Counted from the stretch's first letter, positions 7,922 through 15,195 are shown. The stretch: DNA of 21,933 nt from DATAPE01 sp034667525 (GCA_034667525.1 JAXDJO010000033.1:1-21933), one strand, 5' to 3'. The notes: generated by a model not told the origin, from the sequence alone. Program-made: numbers and translations.

Positions 7922-8586
7922 CAGTTACCAGGATCTCAAGCTGCTCAGCGACCACCGTGACCAGCTCGTTCGCTCGCACGGCACTTATCAACCGCGCTCA
8001 CAAGGACCTGGTGGTTTCGCATCCCGGGTATGAGACCCGCATCCCAAAGCTCACCTCTAAGAGGAACCTGAAATCGGCCATGACTCTGCTGCGAGGCGAT
8101 GATTCGATGCGAGCCGAGCTGCTTCGTGACCGTATCGCAGAGATCAGAAGGCTCGAGGACAAGGTTGGGGCCATCGAGAAGCAGATCGCGGTCAAAGTGT
8201 CCGAGACTGGGACCACTTTGACCCAGGTACGCGGCATCGGATTCATCGTCGCGGCCAAGATTCTCGGCGAGATCGGCGACCTCGCGAGACTCCGGTCGAA
8301 GGGGTCCTTCATCATGCTGACGGGCACTGCTCCGATCGAGGCGTCTTCAGGAAAGACCCAGCGTCACCGGCTCAACCGAGGAGGCAACCGCCAGCTGAAC
8401 TATGCGCTCTACATGATGGCGGTAGCGCGTTGTCGCGGCGACGCAGACACGCAGGTCTACATGGCCCGACTCCGCATCGAGGGCAAGACGAACAAGGAGG
8501 CGATGAGATGCCTCAAGAGACATCTATCCAACGTGGTTTTCAAACGGCTACTCGCTGACCTCAAGACCCTTGGGGTGGCCGCTTGA
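7922..8586 (+). pseudogene. IS110-family transposase remnant (5' truncated, frameshifted)
   Basis: From 8 kb onward the frame encodes a typical IS110/IS116 C-terminal half: RTALINRAHKDLVVSHPGYE, a helical region, then the Transposase_20-type block LTQVRGIGFIVAAKILGEIG, and GSFIMLTGTAPIEASSGKTQ followed by HRLNRGGNRQLNYALYMMA. Just before it, in another frame (about 7926-7974), lies YQDLKLLSDHRDQLVRS, the natural preceding sequence, so about 2 bp are missing near 7975. The N-terminal RuvC-like DEDD domain is absent. The upstream part of the open frame (7813-7920) is antisense to the methyltransferase tail and is not transposase. The element is dead. It ends only 40 bp before att copy 2. Confidence 0.85.
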
Positions 8587-8626
8587 CAACATAGAAGGTC
8601 AGGTCAGCGGGTCGCGTTCCCGTTCC

Positions 8627-8670
8627 TTGCCAAGGTGAGGGTCGCCAGTTCGAATCTGGTCGCCCGCTCG
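8627..8670 (+). repeat. att copy 2: 3' part of tRNA-Gly(GCC)
   Basis: This is an exact 44-bp match to the copies at 817 and 14923. Identity with copy 1 extends 2-4 bases further to the left (TTCC versus AACC before the core), and identity stops directly after CTCG on the right. No tRNA 5' half precedes it. The intact integrase starts 119 bp downstream in the same direction, so this copy is the integrase-proximal att site of the 6.3-kb unit. Confidence 0.88.
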
Positions 8671-8732
8671 GTTAATTCAGCAGGTCGGAGAGCATGACCG
8701 GCCGCGAGCCGCCTTCCGAGCCCCTGGTTTCT

Positions 8733-8761
8733 GTCCATCATCGTCCATCACTTGTCCATCA
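8733..8761 (+). repeat. Three phased GTCCATCA repeats between att copy 2 and the integrase
   Basis: GTCCATCA occurs at 8733-8740, 8743-8750 and 8754-8761, with spacings of 10 and 11 bp, i.e. one helical turn each. They lie 62-91 bp after the att core and 28 bp before the integrase start. Position and phasing suit arm-type integrase sites, or an autoregulatory operator over the integrase promoter; both are inference. Confidence 0.55.
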
Positions 8762-8788
8762 TTGCTGGCTCGATAGCCGAGCAAGGGG

Positions 8789-9985
8789 ATGGTGATGAAC
8801 GGTTCGATCCGACAACGGGGCCTTAATTCTTGGCAGATACGGGTCTATGCCGGCACCGACCCTGAAACGGGTCAGCGACGCCAGTTGAGTCGGACGGTAC
8901 GAGGCAGCCGGACGCTGGCCCAGCGAGAGCTCCGCACCCTTGCCGCTTTCGCCAACCTCGGTCCCGCGGTTGGTGCCCGAACCACCTTGGGCGACCTACT
9001 CGACCGGTGGTTCGCAGCCAACGAACCCAACTGGGCGGCCACGACCGTCCGCAGCACGCGCTCCATCATCGACTGTCAGCTCAAGCCCAAGTTGGGACAC
9101 GTGCTGGTGCGCGAGCTGCAGACGGTGATGATCGATGACTTCTATGCAGCTCTTCGAGTGACCGGCGCCTCCCGGGGCCGCCCCCTTTCTCGAGGCAGCG
9201 TCGTGCGGGTGCATGGGGTTCTCCACCGCGCGCTCGCCCAAGCGGTGCGCTGGGAGTGGATATGGAGCAACCCCGCAGCCACAGCCTCACCCCCGCGCCT
9301 CGAGGCACCCGAGATGCGGCCTCCCTCTCCCCAGGAGATGGTCCAGCCGTTGGACCACGTCGCCGCCGACCAGCCGCTCTTTCATCTGTTCCTGGTTCTG
9401 GCTGCAACGTCTGGCGCTCGTCGCGGCCAACTCCTGGCTCTGCGGTGGAAGGACGTCGACTTCGAGCATGGGAGCCTGTCGTTCCAGCGCGCTCTGGTCG
9501 AAGGGCCGAACGGTCCCCTTCTTGCTCCTACCAAGACCCGCCGTTGTCATCGGGCTGCATTGGACAGCTACAGCCAGAAACTCCTATCCGAACAAGATAG
9601 GAAATGGAAAAGCGGATGCAATCCCGATGCGTTCATCTTCACAAGTCATCCGCTCGGCCTCGAGCCGTGGAAGCCCAACTGGGTGACCCAGACCTTCATC
9701 CGAGCTCGCAGGACTGCTGGGCTCGATCATTTCCGTCTCCACGATCTGCGCCACTTCATGGCTACCCAGATGCTCAGCGCCGGAGTTGCCATCCCTGTCG
9801 TGTCAGCCCGGCTCGCACACGCACGCGCTTCCACCACCTTGAACGTCTATGCGCATGCGATCCCGGGTGCAGACATGCAGGCAGCAGAGCTCATCAGCGG
9901 CATCGTCAGCCCCTCGGCCCGCGCCAGGTTATTCGTGACCAACCAACGCAGCGGAGATGCTCTTGTTAGCGATCGAGTGGTTTAG
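8789..9985 (+). CDS. int: Tyrosine-type site-specific integrase
   Basis: A 398-aa protein, full length for the family. The N-terminal arm-binding region (about 4-50) begins GSIRQRGLNSWQIRVYAG. A SAM-like core-binding domain spans about 66-160 and the catalytic domain about 175-370. Catalytic residues are all visible: R211 (TSGARRG), K249 (PTKTRR), H318-x-x-R321 (HDLRH), H344 (RLAHARASTT) and nucleophile Y354 (LNVYAH). Either ATG at 8789 or the one at 8795 may be the start; AAGGGG (8783-8788) is spaced better for 8795. It should recombine the tRNA-Gly att sites and excise or integrate the 6.3-kb unit. It is the only integrase in the window and could act on all three att copies. Confidence 0.95.
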   Translation: MVMNGSIRQRGLNSWQIRVYAGTDPETGQRRQLSRTVRGSRTLAQRELRTLAAFANLGPAVGARTTLGDLLDRWFAANEPNWAATTVRSTRSIIDCQLKPKLGHVLVRELQTVMIDDFYAALRVTGASRGRPLSRGSVVRVHGVLHRALAQAVRWEWIWSNPAATASPPRLEAPEMRPPSPQEMVQPLDHVAADQPLFHLFLVLAATSGARRGQLLALRWKDVDFEHGSLSFQRALVEGPNGPLLAPTKTRRCHRAALDSYSQKLLSEQDRKWKSGCNPDAFIFTSHPLGLEPWKPNWVTQTFIRARRTAGLDHFRLHDLRHFMATQMLSAGVAIPVVSARLAHARASTTLNVYAHAIPGADMQAAELISGIVSPSARARLFVTNQRSGDALVSDRVV

Positions 9986-10324
9986 CTCGACCCCTATCAC
10001 TCACATCCCCAACAAGCAGCAAAAGGTCAACTCCGTGTTGGTGGTCAGCACCCGGATTGTGCGGTGTTTGTGATCGCCTGGTGCTCGCCGTCGTCACCGG
10101 AGGCACCTATAGCCGGAGTGACTACGCCGATCAGGATGTCGTCACAGTGCCGAGCCGGGAGAAGACTCGCGCGAGTTCCTCCCAGCCAAGAGTTGGCATC
10201 GTGGGTGAACCCGGGATGTCCGGGCCACCACCGGCGGTGCCCAAGCCGATCGCCTCCGCCACAGGGCCGTAGCTCCATAGGAATCCGGGTTGCACGACGG
10301 GCATGAATGAGGACTACAGCTATG

Positions 10325-10359
10325 ACCTCCCCTGCGCCGAAAGCCACCGCAGGGGAGGT
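10325..10359 (+). terminator. Strong hairpin, likely intrinsic terminator
   Basis: A perfect 12-bp stem, ACCTCCCCTGCG paired with CGCAGGGGAGGT, has an 11-nt loop and is followed by TCGTTTTCG. It is about 340 bp after the integrase stop codon, in the right orientation to end transcripts coming from the integrase side. Confidence 0.65.
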
Positions 10360-10605
10360 TCGTTTTCGAGCGGACCTCCCTTTGGTCGCAATCGAAGCAC
10401 GCGTCCAGTGCTGCACGGCGTCAGTGCGACAGCGAGAGGGCCAGACCGATCATCATCAGCATCGAAGCGATGACGTACCTGCGGAGGACCTTCTCAACCT
10501 GTTGGGATTCCGCGAGACCTATCGGCTGAGTGAGGCAGGTTGCCTATCGGTAGCTGCGCGTAGGGAGGTGTCCAACCTGTGCGTCCGTCATACTCGGGAT
10601 TGGAT

Positions 10606-10639
10606 GGTCGGGCCACCTTCCACAGGAGGTGGCCCGACC
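10606..10639. repeat. Perfect 13-bp inverted repeat
   Basis: GGTCGGGCCACCT pairs perfectly with AGGTGGCCCGACC around an 8-nt loop. There is no T tract on either strand, so a simple intrinsic terminator is doubtful. It could be a protein-binding palindrome or a structured-DNA element. Confidence 0.6.
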
Positions 10640-10797
10640 GCTCCTGCTGGAGGGTGGCTGCTGGCTGAACCGGCCCTCCCGCGCCCCGCCTAGTGCGAGA
10701 CGCCGCCCGCCATCGTGCGCTTGGCGAGGCAGCAAATCAAGGGAAACCGCGAAAAAAATAGGCGTAAATCATCTCCGGACGGGGGGTAAACGTAGGA

Positions 10798-10838
10798 AAT
10801 GCCCTGGGGGCCGCCCATCCTTCTCGAACTAGGGCATT
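10798..10838. repeat. Inverted repeat upstream of BldC-like gene
   Basis: AATGCCCT (10798-10805) pairs with AGGGCATT (10831-10838). The 25-nt loop contains a small GGGGGC/GCCC helix. It lies about 120 bp before the regulator start and could be a leader structure or terminator for upstream transcription. Confidence 0.35.
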
Positions 10839-10920
10839 GCTTAACAAACCATATCAATGCTTTACTATAAGCAAGACGATCCACAAGCTAGTAGAGCAGT
10901 ACAAAGGGACTGAAGCCAGC

Positions 10921-10936
10921 GGTTCGAAGCGAAACC
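10921..10936. promoter_or_regulatory. GGTTCGAAGCGAAACC motif before the BldC-like gene
   Basis: This imperfect inverted repeat (GGTT...AACC with a TCG/CGA centre) ends 19 bp before the ATG at 10956. A shorter version, GGTTCGCGAAACC, occurs twice in tandem upstream of the decayed BldC copy (15421 and 15442). The shared association suggests an operator; this is inference. Confidence 0.35.
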
Positions 10937-10955
10937 TAGGCGGAAGGTCACCGAC

Positions 10956-11189
10956 ATGAAAGTGACGAGCAATGATGAGCTTCTGACCCCGTCAGAGGTA
11001 GCAGCGTTATTCCAGGTGGGGCCGAAAACCGTCACGCGCTGGGCCGAGGCGGGCAAGCTCTCGACGATCCGGACGCTCGGCGGCCATCGGCGCTTTCATG
11101 CGCGCGAGATCCGTAAGCTCCTATGGACGCCGGGTTCCGAGTTTGCCAACCAACCAGTCCACCGACCCGGAGTGATCAGGGCAGAGTAG
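10956..11189 (+). CDS. bldC: BldC-like small helix-turn-helix regulator (MerR superfamily)
   Basis: A 77-aa protein. The single winged helix-turn-helix reads LLTPSEVAALFQVGPKTVTR at 9-28, then WAEAGKLSTIRTLGGHRRF to residue 47. This matches BldC of Streptomyces closely in length and sequence, including the GGHRRF wing, and lacks any effector domain. BldC-type proteins bind DNA as head-to-tail multimers and control development and other genes. The ribosome site GGAAGG is eight bases before the ATG. A frameshifted relative is at 15196-15317, outside this unit. In a mobile element such a small protein could also serve as an excisionase-like or element regulator. Family identity is strong; orthology to chromosomal bldC is not established. 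Confidence 0.85.
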   Translation: MKVTSNDELLTPSEVAALFQVGPKTVTRWAEAGKLSTIRTLGGHRRFHAREIRKLLWTPGSEFANQPVHRPGVIRAE

Positions 11190-11432
11190 CGAGAAAAGCG
11201 AGCTGAACACGTGGATGGCTACGAGGAACGCCACCGTCCCACAGCAAAGTAATTCGCCCTAGTAGCGGGTTTGCTACGTTCCCGACTTACAACGAGGCGC
11301 CCTCGAACCCTTAACCCTTGACGACGCCGAGAGGAACCAGGCGCGCTACCCGCCGGCCGAGCCCTGCACGCTCGACCACACCCACCACGCGGTCCCCGTC
11401 AGGTTCCATGGTTTAGCAGCAAGACCCTCTCG

Positions 11433-11828
11433 ATGACTCTTGCAGAACACGAAATGATCCGACTTAGATGCATGCTGAGCGACCGTCAGGTGAGGGTCCG
11501 TGCGATGACTTATCGAACGGATCTGTGGCTCACGCTGGAGCCCATCGAGCAGCCGGAAAGAGCTGGGCTCGAAGTCTCAGCAGGGCCCGCTGTTAGGGGG
11601 CGCAGACTGTCTCATAGGACGATCGCTCTTGCCCTCGCTCTCTTGGGGCTGCTCGCACTAGCGGATACCTTCTTCCTGTTCCACCTTGGAGAAAGCCGGC
11701 GAGGAGGCTCGCTGCTATTTGTCGGGGCCTTGCCACCTACGTTTCCCACTACAAACGCGGGGAGGCCTCACCGGGGACTCGAGCTAGCGGTCCCAGATAA
11801 GTCATCTATGGTGACCCCGGTCAAATGA
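11433..11828 (+). CDS. Possible small membrane protein, unrecognised
   Basis: A 131-residue open frame with one clear hydrophobic helix (about 63-84, IALALALLGLLALADTFFLF) flanked by Arg-rich sequence. No ribosome site is visible before the ATG, and no family is recognised. The TM stretch could be chance in a GC-rich frame. The preceding 11190-11432 has no supported gene. Weakly supported; reported because nothing else explains the interval. Confidence 0.25.
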   Translation: MTLAEHEMIRLRCMLSDRQVRVRAMTYRTDLWLTLEPIEQPERAGLEVSAGPAVRGRRLSHRTIALALALLGLLALADTFFLFHLGESRRGGSLLFVGALPPTFPTTNAGRPHRGLELAVPDKSSMVTPVK

Positions 11829-11829
11829 A

Positions 11830-11898
11830 GTGCCCTTGATCGGCCGACGGGACCTCTTCGGCGGGCTCATCAAGGAGTATCGAGCGGTCGCTGCGTGA
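11830..11898 (+). pseudogene. Possible transposase C-terminal trace
   Basis: A 22-residue frame ends RRDLFGGLIKEYRAVAA. From memory this resembles the last residues of several actinobacterial integrase-core transposases (a [L/F]GGLI-x-EY-x-x-A ending). It is too short to be sure. Nothing homologous is seen upstream. Confidence 0.2.
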
Positions 11899-12015
11899 TG
11901 ATCGCTGTTTTGGCACTCCACAGGCGTAGCGCGCATCTAAAAGACATAGAGGCGAGAGGTCACGCCTCACGCAATAAGTCGGACGGTTTTGAGTGCCGCA
12001 GGATGGAGCTAGCTG

Positions 12016-12351
12016 TTAGAGCGGATCCCATTGTCGCAGCCGAGGCACGATTGTTATCGTGATGAGCTTTCCCGGCGCGAAGGTCATAACGGGACTCAAT
12101 ATGAACAGTCCCCCGAGTACATGGACCATCAAGAAAGCCATTCCGGCCCCCACAAGCATGCCCACGGCTAACCCCAAGATCGTGACTAAGGCCGCCTCGG
12201 CAAGCACAAGAATGTACAGCTCGTTTGTCTGCATCCCCAGAGCATGCAGCGTCACGTATTCGCGGTGACGCTGCAGCATCATCCCGAGAACGAAGATCGC
12301 TATCACCGCAGTTCCCATGAGAAGTGTGTAGAACGAGTTCATGTTCACCAA
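12016..12351 (-). pseudogene. FtsX/MacB-type ABC permease fragment
   Basis: The 111 residues cover the FtsX-like domain. The first TM helix is FYTLLMGTAVIAIFVLGMML. The cytoplasmic loop Q-R-H-R-E-Y-V-T-L-H-A-L-G-M follows, matching the conserved R-x-E-x-x-x-L-R-A-x-G element. A second TM (ILVLAEAALVTILGLAVGML) and the start of another come next. The large extracytoplasmic domain, N-terminal TM and last TM are absent; the end PRLRQWDPL looks like the usual final cytoplasmic residues joined after a deletion. The apparent start overlaps the next gene's 3' end by 7 bp, which is a recombination junction rather than a real gene boundary. No ATPase partner is present. Confidence 0.7.
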
Positions 12352-13121
12352 ACGTGCACGTTCAGGGCGGTCAGGCTGGACTGATCCTTGTTCAACGCAG
12401 CCTTCGTCGTTTGGATGTTGATGGGATCCTGCCGGCCAGGGCCAGAACGCAGAGCGGCTGCTGCGCGCGCGAGGGCCTCACAATTTTGCCGCGAATCGAT
12501 ACCCTCGATCTTCCAGACGTCGGCTTCCACTCCGGCTTCCTGAAGCTCTACGATCGCATCGATCATCAGTTTCGGTCTCAGCTCGCGGTCGAAGCGAATG
12601 GTGTCCCCACCTACTCTTTCCAGCTGGTCGGGTTCGGGTGGAAGCAGTAGCTCCACCATGAGCCTGGACTTGCGACCCGCGAGCCAGTCCGAAAGGTCCC
12701 TCAAGCGTTGGGCCTGTCGCCGGTTGAGCGCGCGATCGCCCTCGGGGTTGTAGCGAAGTAACGCTTTGCAGAAGTCTGGATCGAATCTTTCGATGTGGCT
12801 AGGAAAGTCAGCTCCGTATTCGAAGTCAAATTCCTTCTGGCCGCTTCGTTCGACAGCTAGAGCGAGCCCAATCCCTTCCTCTTTCGCTCTGCGGGCAACG
12901 TCCGCACCGAACTGCTCGTCGATCAGGATGGCAGCGGATCGTTTCGCTACTCCTTTGTCCAGAGATCTTTTGAGGCCTTCGAGGATCAGTCCCTTTGCCC
13001 GCGAGATCGTCAGGGCTTGCTCTTGCGATGGCTCGCCGACGCTCCCAAATAGATCTCTCTGCAGTGGGGTTCTGTGGTCGAACGCAAGTATGAAAAGCGT
13101 TCCGCTGTATCCTAGAGTCAT
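12345..13121 (-). CDS. DUF2090 (IolC C-terminal-like) protein, C-terminus truncated
   Basis: About 258 aa from the ATG at 13121, chosen because homology begins at MTLGYSGTLFILAFDHR and AGGGAA lies about eight bases upstream; the frame is open further to 13265 but that part has no family resemblance. The TIM-barrel-like body shows AFDHR, ILIDEQFGADVA, the long middle helix and LMVELLLPP, then VWKIEGID. It resembles DUF2090, the aldolase-like domain attached to IolC in myo-inositol catabolism. The normal last part, after CEALARAA, is missing. The final 28 residues (INIQTTKAALNK to the stop) look like extracytoplasmic sequence from the adjacent FtsX permease, out of place. The enzyme is probably inactive, since the barrel is incomplete. 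Confidence 0.7.
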   Translation of the reverse strand: MTLGYSGTLFILAFDHRTPLQRDLFGSVGEPSQEQALTISRAKGLILEGLKRSLDKGVAKRSAAILIDEQFGADVARRAKEEGIGLALAVERSGQKEFDFEYGADFPSHIERFDPDFCKALLRYNPEGDRALNRRQAQRLRDLSDWLAGRKSRLMVELLLPPEPDQLERVGGDTIRFDRELRPKLMIDAIVELQEAGVEADVWKIEGIDSRQNCEALARAAAALRSGPGRQDPINIQTTKAALNKDQSSLTALNVHVW

Positions 13122-13695
13122 GAGCCGTTCCCTAGGAGATGAGGTGTTCTCAATGAGCGGCGCTCGCCGGCTTTGAGAAGCTTCGCTCAAGGGCCGAGTT
13201 CCCTGGTTGCATAGCAGCAGAGTAGTGGAACAGAATGTTCGTCGGCCAATCACCCCAATGGACACTGTGTCTTAACCCATGGAGTGTGCACAAATCAGTT
13301 GTCACGCTGCCGCTCATAGTATTCATTCAGCAGCGATTGGACTGCCCAACGGCCGAAGTCCAATGAGCCAGCCCCCGGATTCACCTCTTCTGAATCACTG
13401 CTTCTTCTTTATGAAGCAGATCTTCCGCCCGTCTCGAGCACGGCCCACTTGTGTTCGTGGCCGATCAGTAGCTGCGTGACAGCTAGGTATCGTGCCCACG
13501 CGGGTTGTCAACGCAGCTATTCAGCTGCCCTCTCGGTCTCGGACCAAAATAATGCCGTGGTTCTGTCCCGGGCGATTTCAGGTGTGAGTCGTGATCCTGA
13601 GAGAACCTCCGCGAGTTGGTGAGGATGACAGGATCACCGATGGGATCTGACCGCCAGGTTTCGACTGAACAATATGTAGGAGTGAGATTGAACCA
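13122..13695. other. 574-bp intergenic region, no gene supported
   Basis: The region contains the unlikely N-terminal extension frame of the DUF2090 gene on the minus strand (to 13265). A small hairpin CTGCTTC/GAAGCAG lies at 13398-13419. AGGAG at 13678-13682 is the probable distant ribosome site of the next gene. No RNA gene or repeat family is recognised. Confidence 0.4.
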
Positions 13696-14271
13696 GTGAC
13701 GTTTGTCGGCCGCCGCATCGTGGTCACTGGTTTGGCCGGCGCCGGCAAGAGCACGTTCTCTCGAGCGCTCGCGGCGAGGACGGGCCTTCCCGTGATCCAT
13801 CTCGACGTCCATTTTTGGAGACCGGGGTGGGTCGAGCCGCCGGAACACGAGTGGCGCGAAGAGCAGCGAGAATTCCTCGCGGGCGACGCGTGGATCGCCG
13901 ATGGCAATTACCACCGCACCCTCGACATGCGACTCGAACGCGCGAACACCGTTGTCTTCCTAGACACGCCATGGTGGATCTGCGCAGCGCGGGCGTTCGC
14001 GCGAGGGCTACGCAGGCGCCCGGTTGAGTTTGAATTGCCCGAAGGTTGCGACGAGACGGCCGGGACACGACTGCGTGCCGAGTGGCGCCTGGTCGGTACT
14101 ATTTGGCACAACCACCGCTCGGAGCGTGAACAGGAACTCGCGATCGTGTCGCAGCACGGCCGGCACCTGGCGCTGCACATGCTTCGATCCAAACGAGCAG
14201 TCCATGAGTTTCTCGACGGCATCTCGGCAGCGGGGGGCTCTCAGCCTGATTCGAAGGAAGGAGAAACGTGA
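13696..14271 (+). CDS. P-loop kinase-like ATPase (adenylate kinase/FlaR-type topology modulation family)
   Basis: A 191-aa protein. Walker A is GLAGAGKST at 12-20. Then come LPVIHLDVHFWRPGW (31-45), the substrate-lid-like AWIADGNYHRTLDMRLERA and the strand VVFLDTPWW, followed by an arginine-rich lid ARGLRRRP. This set is characteristic of small adenylate-kinase-related proteins annotated as topology modulation or FlaR-like proteins. The substrate is unknown; a nucleotide or a small metabolite is likely. The start is GTG at 13696 with AGGAGTGA about 11 bases upstream. The next gene begins 4 bp after its stop, so the two form an operon and its 3' end supplies the partner's ribosome site. Confidence 0.82.
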   Translation: MTFVGRRIVVTGLAGAGKSTFSRALAARTGLPVIHLDVHFWRPGWVEPPEHEWREEQREFLAGDAWIADGNYHRTLDMRLERANTVVFLDTPWWICAARAFARGLRRRPVEFELPEGCDETAGTRLRAEWRLVGTIWHNHRSEREQELAIVSQHGRHLALHMLRSKRAVHEFLDGISAAGGSQPDSKEGET

Positions 14272-14275
14272 CCGA

Positions 14276-14716
14276 ATGACGATTCAACGAATGGACAACG
14301 TAGGCATTGTCGTCGACGACCTAGAGGCGACGATCGCGTTCTTTCGCGAGCTCGGCCTCGAGCTCGAAGGGCGAGCGATGGTGGAAGGAGAGTGGGCAGG
14401 GCGTGTCACTGGACTGGGCGACCAGCGCGTCGAGATCGCCATGATGCGCACGCCGGACGGCCATAGCCGGCTCGAGCTCTCGCGCTTTCTCGCGCCGCCT
14501 GTGGTCGCCGATCACCGGAACGCCCCGGTGAACGCTCTCGGCTACCTGCGCGTCATGTTCGCCGTGGACGACCTCGACGACACGCTCGCCCGGCTCCGTA
14601 AGCACGGCGCGGAGCTCGTCAGCAGCGAAGTGGTCCAGTACGAAGACTCGATTCGGCTCTGCTACATCCGCGGGCCTGAAGGCCTTCTCATCGGGCTCGC
14701 CCAAGAAGTCGGCTGA
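14276..14716 (+). CDS. VOC (glyoxalase/dioxygenase) superfamily protein
   Basis: A 146-aa protein, the usual length for a two-module VOC protein. Module 1 is MDNVGIVVDDLEATIAFFRE, ending in an LELSRF strand with E67. Module 2 is GYLRVMFAVDDLDDTLARLR, ending GPEGLLIGLAQEVG with E144. The first metal ligand, usually His in an HVG motif, is Asn8 here, and the position usually His in module 2 is Arg92. Metal use is therefore doubtful, and a binding or resistance role is as likely as catalysis. The start ATG at 14276 is preceded by GAAGGAAGGAGA inside the end of the kinase gene. It is the last gene before att copy 3. Confidence 0.85.
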   Translation: MTIQRMDNVGIVVDDLEATIAFFRELGLELEGRAMVEGEWAGRVTGLGDQRVEIAMMRTPDGHSRLELSRFLAPPVVADHRNAPVNALGYLRVMFAVDDLDDTLARLRKHGAELVSSEVVQYEDSIRLCYIRGPEGLLIGLAQEVG

Positions 14717-14791
14717 GCGCGGGCAGTCTTCTATTCCGGTCTGAGTGTCTCATCTGCGAGAACGAGAAAGAGCGGTAAGCGACCGTTCGTG

Positions 14792-14810
14792 TGGCCACAT
14801 TTTGTCCACA
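14792..14810 (+). repeat. Degenerate arm-type repeat left of att copy 3
   Basis: TGGCCACATTTTGTCCACA resembles the 688-707 block. The following CGCTCTTGATTGTTGGTGA resembles the sequence after that block (CGCTCCTGATTATTGGTGA). The block-to-core distance is nearly the same (131 versus 129 bp). The right end of this unit is therefore homologous to the right end of the element left of att copy 1. Confidence 0.5.
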
Positions 14811-14922
14811 TCGCTCTTGATTGTTGGTGAATATAGATGTGTCTGGATGGCACCCAAAACCTACCTTGACCAGGGAAGACGGCGCGTTTGCCCGGGTCGG
14901 GGCATCAGATTGGAAATTTTTT

Positions 14923-14966
14923 TTGCCAAGGTGAGGGTCGCCAGTTCGAATCTGGTCGCCCGCTCG
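14923..14966 (+). repeat. att copy 3: 3' part of tRNA-Gly(GCC)
   Basis: An exact 44-bp match to copies 1 and 2. The left neighbour is a T run (AAATTTTTT) instead of CC, which fixes the left edge of the shared core at the anticodon-loop TT. It marks the right end of the integrase-bearing unit. Confidence 0.85.
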
Positions 14967-15195
14967 AAGCAAGAGTGCAAGGTCAAGGCCTGTTTCCTGT
15001 TGCTGACCGTGTCGTCGGATCCGGCTCCCATACTGGGGCCGGGGGGGGCCGAGCCCTCCCGGCCGATAAAATATCTCTAGTCGCTTCAAGTTCCTTCAAT
15101 CCCGAACTGATCCCTGATATCGATGATCTCGGCTCGCGTCGGTGACGTCCACTATCCCTGCCCACTCTCTGGCGGAGAAGAGACTGTGGATCTCA

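Larger units (their letters stand above)
817..8626 (+). mobile_element. 7.8-kb att-bounded unit 1 (no integrase)
   Basis: This interval runs from att copy 1 to att copy 2, in direct orientation. It contains a DUF4238-like pseudogene, the HD-GYP/hybrid kinase pair, a GGDEF remnant, the WxL-like/DUF916 pair, a methyltransferase fragment and an IS110 remnant. No integrase is seen inside it, so it is either a degenerate integrative element whose integrase was lost or a cargo segment mobilised by a neighbour's integrase. Arm-type repeats sit just inside its left end (934-953). No such repeats are seen inside its right end, where the IS110 remnant comes within 40 bp of the next att copy. Confidence 0.6.
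9986..10955 (+). other. 970-bp largely non-coding region of the element
   Basis: No ORF here resembles a known family. The region holds two perfect palindromes (10325-10359, 10606-10639), a looser inverted repeat (10798-10838) and an A-rich stretch near 10750. On the minus strand, 10421-10543 encodes a 40-residue tail with a hydrophobic end (VEKVLRRYVIASMLMMIGLA), possibly the end of a lost membrane protein. Location next to the integrase would suit regulatory or transfer functions, but nothing proves it. Confidence 0.5.
8627..14922 (+). mobile_element. 6.3-kb integrative element unit 2 with integrase
   Basis: This interval lies between att copies 2 and 3. Layout: att, phased arm-type repeats, tyrosine integrase, palindrome-rich non-coding region, BldC-like regulator, degraded cargo, then the kinase/VOC pair, and an arm-type repeat before the right att. 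An integrase beside an att site made of a tRNA 3' end is the classic arrangement of a tRNA-targeting genomic island. No replication, relaxase or phage structural gene is visible, so it is either a non-conjugative integrative element or a reduced one. Confidence 0.7.
14717..15195. other. Non-coding att region around copy 3
   Basis: About 480 bp without a supported gene. It holds an arm-type repeat (14792-14810), att copy 3 (14923-14966) and a flank at 14967-15010 that resembles the flank of att copy 1 (GAAGCAA-GTGCA-GGTCA, then TTTCCTG). A run of eight Ts directly precedes the core. Confidence 0.5.

Noticed and set aside
10045..10693. Overlapping 123-aa (minus) and 128-aa (plus) ORFs after the integrase
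   Set aside because: Both cross the strong palindrome, lack ribosome sites and known motifs, and overlap each other; a GC-rich non-coding region explains them.
10690..10955. Possible c-di-GMP riboswitch upstream of the BldC-like gene, given the c-di-GMP genes nearby
   Set aside because: The inverted repeat is present, but I could not find the conserved GEMM-type core or tetraloop-receptor pattern.
11311..11409. Minus-strand 32-residue ORF ending GLGRRVARLVPLGVVKG, reminiscent of a Phd/YefM antitoxin segment
   Set aside because: Too short, has no toxin partner, and the similarity is limited to one RPVARLVPL-like motif.
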